A stretch of DNA of 64,000 bases, taken from positions 310,001-374,000 of the forward strand of contig JAJTUP010000021.1 in the NCBI GenBank assembly GCA_021399435.1, read 5' to 3'. Positions 23,048 to 34,803 of this stretch are shown here, piece by piece (position 1 is the stretch's first letter; every line of letters starts with the position of its first letter). The notes below the pieces were generated by a model. That model was not told the origin of the DNA and searched no databases. It worked only from the letters and a program-made list of their open reading frames with translations. The position numbers were made by a program, and so were the translations under genes. The stretch is from Diaporthe sp. PMI_573 (lineage: Eukaryota; Ascomycota; Sordariomycetes; Diaporthales; Diaporthaceae).

Positions 23048-26000
23048 TGAGCAGCCTCGATCAGGTCTTCGAGTCTTGTCAACCAGCATATTGTCTTTCT
23101 TGCATTGCTACTGATGTCCCCTCAGAGCCCGCGGAGAAAATGGTGGATGTTTGTTGAGAATATACCCATCTGCGGGTTGTTCAATTTCAAAAGTTGCATG
23201 TGCGGCTCATTCCTCGTCCATCGAGGAGTTCGTTCTATTGGAGCATCCGGGTTCGATTGGTATTGGTTGTAAATAATTAGTAAAATTCGAGGGGACCCAG
23301 GTTGGCGCAACGCAAAAAAGCAACAAATCTTGAACTACGAACAATCTTTGTCTTTCCATTCACACGACATTCCTTTAACTCGGGTATTAAACCGCCGTCA
23401 AGTCGCCTCACAAAAGAGGTGCTGACCAAAGATATTGGCATCACTGGCCATGACTGTCCGCCATCAAAATTCTGGAGCCAAGGCAATAACAGCAGGGCCT
23501 CTTGATCTCTCATGTGGATTGGCACCCGGTATTTCCACAATTGGATGTCGTCAAGAACAAGCAGAACGTGTTTGATAAGAGCACCTCACCAGCACCAACA
23601 CTTTCTTTACAAGGGATAATCAGGTGGCATATCCAGCCGAGCAAGGCAGTAGCAGGCATACCAAAGCCTCGGAGCCCTGATAAGACACGGACCTGTTCTT
23701 TACGAGAATAAATAGGAGTGTCCCATCAAGTCATGCAGAATACGGCTCGCGCTCAGGCGTCATTTCGTTTTCCTTGGACATCGAAGGCACGATTCTTGCA
23801 GTTCAGGACTCGTATCACCGGCCGACGTGGATTCCGCTTTGGGTGGGCTCCGCCGAGGCACTCCTGATACCGAACCCTGGAGCGGCCAACGTCTGAGGGC
23901 ATCACGCATCGCACCAAGAGCGTATTCGATCTCGACTCCCTGAGGCGCATGCCCTCGTGTTGCTTCTTCCAGCAGCAATTGAGGGCCAGGGCGTCTGTAG
24001 AAGGCGGCCGTGCTGCCGGGGACCTACCTGGTTTCCCCCCCCCCACCCATGAGAATAACCCCCTGGTCGTCTGCCGTCCAAAGTGAGCGAGACCCTTAAC
24101 ATTGTCCCGGAAGCGCTCCGGAGACACGCTCGGAATGACCTTCCGGGGCTTAATCAAGGGCCTGGTGTATCTGTCGCGGGCCAAACTCGAGACAAACAGG
24201 AGGCCTGCAACGAATGAGACCCTATCTTGTTCTCAAAGAATGCCAAGACGAGAAACAACATCGTGGACGCCGTGACCGTGATAAAACCGGGTCAGGTCCC
24301 ACCCCTTATTTGGTGGTTTTTTTTTGGTGACCTTCTCCGCTAGCACTGGCACCATCGCCAGACAGCGAAAGCGGTACCAAAGGGAAACAGCCCGAGTAAA
24401 GAGCGGATCACCGCCGATCTGGAGGTTCCCAAAAACGCATTGACAGACGAACGGCAGGAGCCGACGGGCGGGACCCGCGGAGTCGAAACGCAGCAGTGTC
24501 AAAAGCGGGGAGCATTGATGCGCGATCTGGGGTCGTTTGCAGCGCCAGACACGGCTGCGTGCCGAGCGTCGAAGCTGGCGTCAGGTAATGCAAGCTGGGC
24601 TGGCTGGTCATCTTTGCCCAGCAAAGACCACCTGCCATACTTCAGGGGGCTGGCTGTTTTGACCGAAGTTGTGTTGTCCAGGTTTTACCGCCGCTGGGTG
24701 GAGGGCGATGGTCAGGGGAGTCCAGGAGATCCTGAAAACTAAGGCCATGCGAACAAGCATAAAAGGAGACACCAATTTAATCAAGTAAGGTAACGCGGCA
24801 GCGGCAGTCAGGTGGGGTGAGTGCAAAGGCTCCTTTGTGGTATGTTAAATGATGCTGAAGAATGCTGCAAATAAACCTACACCTAAGACCCGGGAGACAT
24901 TACGGCTGCGTGCAGTCCACGGTCAATTGTACCTGGTTTCCAGATGGCACGTCGGCCAGGCTGATATTGACACTTTTGCTTCCAGATTATGCAGTTGCCG
25001 CGAAGGCGAGCTCGTGAGTCCTCGGAGATTTTCAATTAGACCGAACAAGTTGATCATGGGGATAGGGAGCCCAAGACAGCAGCTGAGTCCTCACAACCAT
25101 GTTTTCTTCTGCACTTCACCGGGGGGGGGGAGTTGAAAGCAGTCTGTCGACGATGGACATCGGAAGTAATCCGCACAGTATGCACGAAGAGTGGCCAGCC
25201 CGTAGGAGGGATTCGAGTGTGTCGTTCCTCACCTGAGACCTATCCGAAACCTCTTCGCCAAGGGGCGTCCCACAGGCATAAGAGTGACACACGTATTCTC
25301 TAGCGAGGAAGAATCTGACGGCAGCAACACATGCCGGTTGCGCACATGTCGTGGCTGCGGGCATGCTGCTATGTGCGCCTCCTTGGTGGTGGGGGAGGGG
25401 GGAGAAGGGGGAAGGGGGGGGTGGGTGGTGGCCCCAAGGAGGACTGGTTTCTGACACGGATGAGTGACATCCCCAGCTCCTATCGGCAGGGCTATGGGGC
25501 CAGGGATGAGTGGCTGGCTCGGGCAGTTATTGCGTGCATGGGAGTGGTGATGCGGCTTATTACAGTTTCGACGGGATGGATCGCTTGGTCGTCCCCGGAA
25601 GATGGAGATCTGGTGTGTGCGGCCGGAAGGAGGGACGTTATATGCCAAGCACTGCTTGGGTTTTTGTCAAAGCTTACAGAGGGCATCGTCTTGCGCGGAA
25701 TAGATTGAACTCTGTGTGCATGACGCAGATCATGAACTGTTGAGCCCTGCTTGTGGCACACGGCCGTGTGATTGCTGGCGCGAACTTGCATGCATGATTC
25801 CCACGTTGTCAAGGTTCGGGGCCCGACGAGAGCACGTGGGAAAAAGCAAGAGCCGCGCGGGCTGGGCGGGTAAGGAAAAGGATGTTGGTTTCGTGCCCGC
25901 GTTGAAGAACCACACTTCTCGCATTGTGGCCGGGGTGTACTGGGGTAGTCGACGGCTCTTGGCGTTGGCAGACACTGGTTGGCATGACGGAGTGGCCTGG

Positions 26001-26518
26001 CGGCGGATCTGCGTGTGAAGATGGGCGGGATATCCGTACGCATCGGCTTCCCCAGCCAGCAAGAACAATTGCGTGCCCTCGCTAATCTAGAGGCCCTCCC
26101 TCACGCAGTCCCAGGCCCAGCCCCAGTCGCAGCGATCATCGAGTGAATGAGTGGATGGGGATGGAGTCGTGGCATTGTACACTATGATATACCGCGGTAG
26201 ACAGACACTTGGTGGCGTGGCGTGGCAGGGCGACCGGCTGTCAGCAACAGTGCATTCTGCACGCAATGCGGGACAGCCGGCGCCGGGCAATTTCGGTCAG
26301 TGCGGTCGGTCGTGTGCGCCTTGTCGTCAGCAAAGTCAATAGCGCAGCTTGTTTGATGAATATTGAAGCTTGAGGAGCTCTGGAGTGTTATTACAAGTGG
26401 GGAGCTCCCCGGGGTGACATTAGGGCGGGGTGGGTGGAAGCATGGATGGCATCATCGAATCGTACTTGTTATTACTGTCACAGCTGGCAGGCGGCGGGCA
26501 TGAACCAACTGCAGGCTT

Positions 26519-26712
26519 CGTTCGAGGCTTTCGAGGCTTTCGAGGCTTCGAGGCTGCAAGGTGGTATCTGCTGGACTGCTTTGCCCAGACGGCAACGTCA
26601 CTCCTTGACTACGCCGCGGGTGTTAGCTCGAAAGGTAGTTTGCACGCCGCACCCGCACCCGCACCCGCGCCCGCTCTTAGTCTTAGTCTTGGTTCTTGCT
26701 CTTGCTCTTACC
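26519..26712 (+). repeat. Cluster of short tandem repeats
   Basis: Three adjacent arrays: GGCTTTCGA units at about 26520-26556, CCCGCA units at about 26646-26672, and CTTAGT/CTTGCT units at about 26675-26712. All are imperfect and in noncoding DNA. Confidence 0.8.
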
Positions 26713-29287
26713 CTATTTTAGCACATGCGCTTTCTGCACCTTCCTGAAGGGTAAGTACCTATGTACCTACGAGGTGGTCCGCCACTAGACTTGCTAGGCT
26801 CAGGACCGAACACACCTGATCAGGCTGACATTGCGCTACGCAGTTCCTGGGAGATCCAGGCAGGCAGGCCTGGCAGGCAGGCTGGCCTTGGTCGCACGGA
26901 GGCTGCAGGCACGCTTATTAGTGTAGATGCGAGCTGCAGGTGTTGGCCCGCTTGATGCTGTTTTTAGAAACGGGTAAGTCTCGGGCCCCGCCTTTCTGAC
27001 ACTGACCAATTTGACGTGAGGAGAACTGCAGCAGCCCAGCGAGCTGTCTCCAACGGGCCGTATTCCACCTGCAATCCCAAATCCCTCATGCACACCCCAA
27101 GTTGTGCACTCAGCGACGGGCAAGGCGGCGGGCAGGCGGCGACCATCGCGGCGAGAATGATGATGATGAACATGCGCCGATCAGATCAGCCAGCCACTTG
27201 ATCCCCAGCACGTCAGTCCGCATGTCAACCTGGGGCCCTTCAGTTCCAGATCCGGTCATCACCCAACCCACCTCGACCTCCTGCACAATTACGCGCGCCT
27301 TATGACCGCCCAGACTGGATATCTGAGTACACAGTAGAGCAAAGGCCACCCCCGCTGCGTCGCACCAAGATGCTGCCCGCGATGGATCACCCGCGGAACA
27401 CACCGCCCTCGTACGTACGACGTGGAGTCATGGACTGATTCCAGAGTCGCAGGACTTGTTAGCGTCCACTGTATCCAAACAAGACCGGGGCCCACTGAGA
27501 TCCAGCGTAGATCGCCTGGCGTCGAGCTAGGCTGTCGCCTCTCCCCTCAGTGCTCACTCATGATCATACCCTCCATCTACACAGTAGACAGGGGCCCATT
27601 CGCAGGGATGTGTGTAGGTATGGCACTCGCATTGCTGGGCGCGCCCGTCCTCCTCCTCCTGCTGTCAACACCGAACAAGCCCTCGCGCCGCTTCCGTGGC
27701 CGCGAACAGGACAAATCTTGACGAACACGATCTGCAGGCACGTGGCTCCCTGTACCCTCATCGGCGGCTCCCACCATGCGGCTTATTGTTCCTCTGGGCT
27801 CTCCCGCCCTGTGCAACAATTCGCACAATGCACTCGTTCGGGCAGGACGACAAGCAAATTACCCGGAAGACCCAGGGCACCAGGGATTCGACTCGGCAAG
27901 ATGCATGTTTCCCTATTCAAAAGATGCCAGCGCCATTTCAGCTCATCCATGACAGCCGCCCGGGCCCGTGTCAACCTTAATGCTGCACCTTGTCACCTTG
28001 TCGTATAACTGCCTGCCTATGACCCGTTCCCCCCAGATATCTCGGTCTGTGAGGTCGCATCTGGCAACCGAGGCGGTAGCTTCACCGTGCTATGTCGTCG
28101 TTGTTGCATCGAACCGGCGGCCTACTCCGGCTATCACTCGTGCAGCATGGTGTGAACACACGGCCTGACTCTGCGTTGGCAGAAGAAGAGGCGGGCGAGA
28201 GTGAAACCTCCCTGTGGCAACATATCTATATACAGTCCGCGGTTGTGTGGCTGCCCATGCATGACTTTGGTCTCAACAGGTGGTGGCTGTGGGATTTTCA
28301 GCTGGGCCCAGCCCCGGGCTGTTGGGGGTCGATCATCGAGCCGAGATGTAGGTGGAGGGCACCAGTCATCCATCAGCACGCCGCTTACTGTAGAAGGGAG
28401 TAACGCATCGGCACAGGCGTTGGCTGAAGGTTTAGTGCACCACCAAGTTGGGACCGGGTTGCAGACGCATATGGCGCATGGTTGCACACACAGTAAAGGT
28501 CTTGCTTTTTCCAGCTGGAGCGCGCGGGGCTGCCTGCAGTCAAATCATCAGTTGTGATCCCTGAGGCCACCGTGACTGCGACGCAGCAGGCCGAGTTGAG
28601 TTGCGGTCAGAGGCCCTTCTCTGGAGCTCGAGGCCGCGGAGCTCCTGTGAGTGGTCGATATTTGCAGCTTCTGGTTTCAAGTACTTCTAGCTCCTTTCCA
28701 AAATCATTCTGAGCCGTGTCGAAACATGCCCAAGTGGTGATGAGCAAGGAGCATGGACCCCCATCTCATTCATGGGGACCCCCCGTTAGAAACGAGAGCT
28801 GGGTCCCCGGTTCAAGCAGGGCCCTGGAGACTCGACAGCAACGCCCCCCTCCCGAGGTCCCGCGCCTTCCGCCTGCGACAGCCTGCTGGTACCGGTGCTG
28901 GTGCCGGTGCTGCTACGACTGCATCACGGCTGGTACCTGGTACACACGGCGTGCAGTGCTTTTAGGCTACGGGATTGGTAGCGTTACGTTGTCCCACGAA
29001 CCCGAGGCGTGGCGCACGCGCCCTTGGCATCCTGGCCTGAAGTTTGGATGGGTGTGGGCTTGGAGCCTTGGGCTGGTTGCCGAGAGGCCCGGCCAACCAC
29101 AGTCCGAAGAGCGAAAAGGCTAGTAAAGTAACCACAGCAGCAGAGATGGATTTTGGCCGTGGCAGGCCCTGGCAGCCTGAAGTGATGGAGTGCGGTAGGG
29201 CGAGGCAGTACAGGGTGAGGTGAGGAGGGGGGCATGGTGAAGAGGGGAGGGGGGGGGGACAGAGGGAAGGAACCGACGAAAGGTATG

Positions 29288-29297
29288 TACCTAGGTA
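29288..29297. repeat. TACCTAGGTA palindrome, copy 1
   Basis: Perfect 10-bp palindrome in intergenic DNA; identical copies are at 41836-41845 and 50552-50561, with near-copies at 41943-41951 and about 58436-58453. Confidence 0.7.
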
Positions 29298-29879
29298 GCC
29301 AGCCAACAGGCAGGCCCCAGGACACACAGCACAGCGCAGCTCAGAGCACCACCAGACAGACCGGCACACCCAACTTACAACCACACCGCCGCACCTTGTG
29401 TTTCGGCTCTGCCTTCCTTCCTCCCTCCCTCCCTCGCTCTCTCACTCACCCTCTCTCACCTTTCCCAGCAGCCAGCCAGCAGATTGCTGAGTGAATGGAC
29501 CTCGACGTCCGACAACCGACAACCGGCGACGCTCCTGCCGATCTCCCTCCCACTCAAGCACCGGGCCATTCCCAATTCAACCCAGCGCTCCCACCCGTGA
29601 CAGGCAGCGGTGGTCCTGGCAGTCTCGCGCCAGCCCAACTGCCCTTCCGGGTTTAAACCAGTGCAGCAGACCACGGCAGACTGCACCAAGCCCATCAGCT
29701 CATAATCTCTCTGGGCCTGCTCGGGCCAGTCACCACCCATCGCGGCGCGGCCCCATCTGTGTGCATACGCCCTCATATAACCCTTTTCATCCTCCTGTCA
29801 CTGGCCCTGCCTGCTCTGTGTTGTCTGATGACACCGCTTGATTTGGGTTGAGACCATCCATTTCCATATCCAGATCCAT

Positions 29880-29935
29880 CCTGTCCATATTCAGGCCAAT
29901 ACCCATACCCATATCCATATCCACATCCACACCCA
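29880..29935 (+). repeat. CCATAT/CCATAC hexamer array
   Basis: Imperfect hexamer repeat in the far upstream region of the C2H2 gene. It gives short open frames on both strands (apparent Met/Asp or His/Ile repeats), which are an artefact of the array. Confidence 0.8.
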
Positions 29936-30168
29936 GGCCCTGGGCAATAAGGTTGTGGAAAGCCGCCCGCGTCCTGAACCGAACTGGTCGCCCACCCGCT
30001 CGCACCCACGCTCGCACGCACCTTTACCTATCTATATTTGAGGCCGCACACCACTCGACCTACTCTCTCCTCACCTGCGGATGTCGATGTGATTGGCACT
30101 TCCTGGATGAGAAGAGCCTCGTACAAACTCACCCGCAGAGGACAATCATTCTTTTTTCCCCGAACCCT

Positions 30169-30193
30169 TTTCTTCTTCTTCTTCTTCTTCTTC
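30169..30193 (+). repeat. (TTC)n polypyrimidine tract
   Basis: Eight or so TTC units running into a TC-rich stretch, about 330 bp before the C2H2 start codon. Polypyrimidine tracts are typical of strong filamentous-fungal core promoters and leaders. Confidence 0.75.
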
Positions 30194-30521
30194 TCTCTCT
30201 CCTTCTCTCCACACTCTATTGTTCTCTTCTCTGCTTTCCAACATCACCGCTTCGATTCAGCACGATCCCTACCCTCCCACACCGCCGACCACGCACGGCA
30301 TCTTCGCTTTCTCAGCAGAAACCAATTTATCGATAATTACGGCAAATCAAACCCGCCAAAGACCATTTTCTCGCCCCCAACTCTTACTCTTTTTTTTTTC
30401 CAACACCGCTCAACATATCTCGGTCTGTCCTCTTTTGAACCACGCATGTCGCGCCTTCACATGCCCCTGAACCTTCCCCCGAATTGAGCCAGTGGAGTCC
30501 ATTTGCTTGGAATTCGGAAGG

Positions 30522-32603
30522 ATGGACGGCAACCACAACAACGCCATGGACGACAGCGCGATGATGCGGTACCTGTTGGGGAAGTATGGATTGACCGATC
30601 TTGTGGGCATGCTGCGATCAATGTCGGCAAACGGTGAGAACCTCCCTCCAAGCCGACCGCACGCGCGGGTGCCGCCATGGGGCGCCCAATGTCTCTTTTG
30701 TCTAACATTCAGTCCCAGAGCAAGGAATGGTACCACCTGTCAGTTCCAGCAGCAACGGTCACATGGCCGTGCCTTTCGAGGCCAACCCGAGTCCGATCTC
30801 CTTTTCCGACGCCAGTTCAATCACTGGCAGCCTCTACTCCACCTGTTCCGACACCTCATCCTTCCACAGCCTGAGCCTTGCACCCTCTCCGGCATCCAAC
30901 CAAAATGTGATGCAAGGTCACAATCCCGCGCAAACTTCGTCCGTACGCTCTATTGGCCGCAAGGTTGTCCGTCGAGCAGCAGGCGCATCGAAACGCTCGA
31001 ATCTCGGTGGGATTGGCAGTGCGTGGGGAAACAAAAAGCAAGATCCTTTCGAGTGTCCATTCTGCGGGGAACGGGGGATCACGGTCGAGATCAAGCGAAA
31101 GAACGATTTGAAGCGCCACTTCCACGAGTTCCACACCAATCACTCCGTTTGGACATGCGCGGCTCCCGGCTGCGGCTTGCCGTTCGAGTGGAAATCTGCA
31201 TACACTAATCATTTGAAATCCTGCCACCAGGGCGTCGGGCCCTTGCCTGATGATGCAATGGCGAAAACATGCCCGCAGGTCGTGTTTGCGTGCGGCTTCC
31301 AGGATTGCAAGCGCATTTTCGAGGCCCAGAGCGACGAGGACGCCGACAAGAAGGCACATGAATATTTCGCTCACGTTGCCGACCATTTTGACGGAGACGG
31401 CTTGACGCATCGCGATTGGTCCTATTCGGCGAGATTCCGGAACTTGATGCGCCAGTCTCCGGTGGACGAGGCGTGGAAACGCCGTGTCAAAATGTCATCC
31501 GAGTCGCCTGCTTGGCAGGCACTGTCCTCCTTCACGCCACGAAAGATGCTCGAGTGTCGGCACATCTCGGATGTCCAGCAGTTTGTGCAATGCGCCTCGG
31601 CATTGGGATACGCAAAGAAGGACACACAGCCTACTCTACCGCCTGGATTCTTCATTCCGATCCGTGCCACATGCCAAATGGCCTCGGTCAACCACCGCGT
31701 CACCAATCGCAGCCAGACCAGTCTCGACCAGCTTCAACAGCATCATCCATCGCAGCAGCAACAAAACCAACACCACCAGCAGCAAGGCGTTGACATACCC
31801 GACTTCAGTCCTTTCGAGACACCACTGCCTACTTTCCCCAAGGTCGAGGAAGACGCGCAGAGTATGTCCAAGATAAGCATGGTGCCGGCGCCACTAAGCT
31901 TCACGCCTCAAAGCCTCCCGTCGGATGCCGGCTCCTGGACTTCGCAGGATCCACAATCCGCTATGACGACAGCGCAAGATCTCTCCAACACGTCATTCCT
32001 ATTGTAAGCCGTTTCTTTCTTTTCTTTTCTTTCTTTTCGTGCCTTCAGTGGTTCTTGGCGCACCTTTGTAATGTGAGACATGTATCAGCTCACAGCTCAT
32101 GTCATGTCTCACAAAAGTCAATATCCGCCATGTCTTCAGATGATACTAACCGTTGAAATCTTAGCTTGGACCCTGACGACACTATCATGAGCACACCCAA
32201 TATGCCCAATATGCCGCTTCCGACGGCGCCAACAAACTCCTTCGGCTACTGGACGGATCTACTCGCGCAAAACAACGGCTACTCAAACATGTCCACATCT
32301 ATGGTCGTCCCAGGTGACCAGCAGCAGCACGGTCACATGCACCAGCAGCAACACTATACGACATCAAGAGCCCCAGACCCACCCATCGGCCTTGACATGC
32401 AGCAAGGGCAGCATCAGGGCCACATGTCCCAGGCGTCACAGAAGCGGCGATGGAGCATGCGGACCTCTAGCTCTGGCCAAACGGTCAGGCCTCCCCGCGA
32501 AAGCGCTCAGGGCGTGCCCTACAGAGACTCAACTTTGACGACAACCACCGATTCACGACCTGGCTCGATCATGTCCAGCGTCTTCCATTTCGGCGGATCA
32601 TAG
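30522..32603 (+). CDS. C2H2 zinc-finger regulator
   Basis: Three exons, 30522..30633, 30713..32003, 32165..32603, 613 aa; introns of 79 and 161 bp, both in phase. A short Met/Leu-rich N-terminal helix (M-R-Y-L-L-G-K-Y-G-L) is followed by a Ser-rich linker and a basic patch (about 112-132). Three zinc-finger-like units follow: C152/C155-H173/H178, C186/C191-H204/H209, and C231/C236 with His near 253-262. They resemble the tandem atypical C2H2 arrays of fungal nuclear proteins. The C-terminal half is rich in Gln, His, Pro and Ser (poly-Q/H at about 365-385 and in exon 3), as expected for an activation region. The start is the first ATG; an in-frame GTG lies 10 codons upstream. The long gene-free leader region suggests elaborate control. 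Target genes cannot be inferred from position. Confidence 0.88.
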
Positions 32604-34803
32604 ATTTCTGGGTCGTTTACCACACGGGCACTCCCTGCGGCCGTCCAACGTTATCGCGCGACGATCTACACAAGACCACACCATTCTTTTGCTATCTACC
32701 GATGATTTTTTCGAGAAGCAAATCACAATCACTATCGATCTCATAACCTGTCACCCTTCACACACACTACCCCGGCTGGTCGGTCTAGTACTTTTACTGG
32801 AGTCTGAGCGTTTCTTCGGCTGATGATGCACGCAACTACGTTTTCGTATGCGAGAGATACCGAGATACCCCCCCTCCATTGTCATTTTTGTCGACGGCTA
32901 TCGTCGATCCGAGTCGCTTACACGAACAACTAATTTTCTTGCGTCATTTCCTCGGCGATTTTACTTGTCTTCGGTGTTCTCTTTTTTCTTGTTCAAAACC
33001 CCCCAAAAGTGGAGGATGTTGATCATCGGTTCTGCTGTGAATAATCATCGGGAACCTGCCCACTTACCTGGAGTTACCGAATCCCCATCCTGTTTTTACT
33101 TCTTTACCTATTCCGAATCTTTTTCTTTTTCTTTTATTCTTGTTTTCATGGAAGCGTTGTTGTTTGCACACATAGAATGGAGGTCGGTGGCCCATGCAAC
33201 GAGTTACTCGGAGTGGAACGGACTTTTCTGGAAATGAAGAATACCCACAATCACACCTACATCCCGGACAGTTTTCCTTGATGTTGTCGGACGGTAACAG
33301 CAGCTGCCTTGCTCAGAGTACCTAATATGGCACGTGGATCTTTGTTCTCACGGGCACTGACATAAAAATACCCACCCCTCCCCCCCCCCAGTCTCCCAAA
33401 TACTACATAGTGATGAATATACATAGACCTTGATGACCCCAAATAGTCAAAGCGCCCTGCCCTGCCTTGCCCCAACTTGGCCAGTTTCGATCACACCACC
33501 CCTGGTTCGACACTGCCTGCATGCCTCGGCAACAAAAGCAACCCAAAGCCCAACGGACCTCTCTTAAACCTGCCGAAAAGGTGACTGCAGCGTGGTCCAC
33601 CCCATCAAAAGCCCCGATGCAAGATACAAAATGCAAAATGCGAAGCGTACGGGAAAGATTGCTTCTGCTGCGGAATCGCCCGTGCAGTCGTCAAATAGAT
33701 TATTGGCTCCCGAACCTGGGGCCTTTCGGGCTCCGCCCTAGTCTCCGCAGGCGAGGCGATGCTGCCGGTTGCGCAGTTACAATACGAGGAGGGGCTGGTT
33801 TCCTCAATACACGTGATTGTCGTCTTGTCCCACCTCTGGGTGACACAGAGTCGCCGGAATGCGAGGTGGTAATAAGGCACCTGTATGCTCGGGGAGGCAG
33901 GGGTCCTGCTGAGAAGGAAAGTCTAAAGGCAATGAGCAACTCGAAGACAAGAAGCAGGAATAAGCAACGGTGGGCCATTAGGCTATGGTGGTGGTACTTG
34001 GAAGCCCTCAACTTCCGCCCATTTTTCCCTTTCTGTATTCTTTCCCTGTGACGAGCCACTCGCATCTATCAGTCCGACGGGCACGGCGTGGCACTCGGGT
34101 TCCGGCAATGTCTAGTCCGACCTACCGTCCACTCCCTCACCCCAATTTCGTGCATTTCTGTATGGAATTTGGACGACGACAAAACTCCTCAGAACCTTCT
34201 GTTCCCTCAGATCCTGTGTGGTTCCAGTCGTCAGGGTATTCAGCCCGGTGCGACTTCTGTCGCGGGGCTCCCAAAGATCCCGCATCCCCCATCACCCGGG
34301 TTTCCCCTCCCCCTTACCCTTCCTCATCTGATGTTCGGGTCCGTCTGACATTGTGCAGTTCGATTGCCCCAACTTGTGGCGACACCGGTAGCCCTCGACG
34401 GCCTCGTAGCCGGGAACCGGGAACCGGGCTGGTGTGAGGTTCGTTCGAAGAGTGCGCTGGGGCTGTTTCGGCGTGAGCCCCAAAGTCCCGACGGTCGGTT
34501 CCTCCCCTCCCCCTTGTTGTTCGGTCTTTTCCACGCTCCTCCTGTTCTTGCGCTTCGGATGAACGCACATATCACGGTGCGGATATAGGTACCGCCGAAA
34601 AAGGTTCTCTCTAAATGTCTGGGCCCGGTCTCACCTGGCCATTTTTACCCCAGGGAAAAGACCCTCATCTGGAAGGGCTTTCGCTCACGGTGGAGTGCTC
34701 TTATTTCAACGGGGTGTTGGTCGCGTAGGGCTAGCCTTACAACGGTACTTATTTACAAGATGAAGCCTCTCGCCCTTCAAGCGCCTTTTAGGCCCCAGTC
34801 ACA
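32604..34803. other. Convergent intergenic region, C2H2 gene to galactokinase
   Basis: About 2.2 kb holding the 3' ends of two convergent genes. T-rich sequence downstream of 32604 fits a long 3' UTR. Plus- and minus-strand frames at 33467-34588 overlap each other in several registers, which indicates noncoding GC-rich DNA. No repeats or RNA genes recognised. Confidence 0.45.

Larger units (their letters stand above)
23048..30521. other. 7.5 kb region without recognisable genes, upstream of the C2H2 regulator
   Basis: No frame has a recognisable domain, and the longest (25492-26043 minus, 183 codons) has erratic composition. Simple sequence is common: homopurine/G runs near 24040 and 25385-25430, a CCCGCA array near 26646-26672, CTTAGT/CTTGCT arrays near 26675-26712, an imperfect CCATAT/CCATAC array (about 29880-29935) and a TTC run (30169-30193). 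The last 500 bp are pyrimidine-rich and look like a long 5' leader of the regulator at 30522. The left 150 bp should hold the ILV2 terminator. The stretch may carry distal regulatory elements or unannotated noncoding transcripts. Confidence 0.5.

Noticed and set aside
21968..23089. 373-codon minus-strand frame
   Set aside because: Antisense of acetolactate synthase exon 4.
23221..23235. GGTTCGATT resembling a tRNA B-box
   Set aside because: No acceptor, D or anticodon stems can be folded around it; similar isolated hits near 28800, 33500 and 46310 also fail.
25492..26043. 183-codon minus-strand frame
   Set aside because: Starts far from any promoter-like sequence, lacks a domain, and overlaps open frames in other registers.
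29787..30041. Short frames encoding Met/Asp, Gly/Tyr or His/Ile repeats
   Set aside because: They are translations of the CCATAT/CCATAC hexamer array on both strands.
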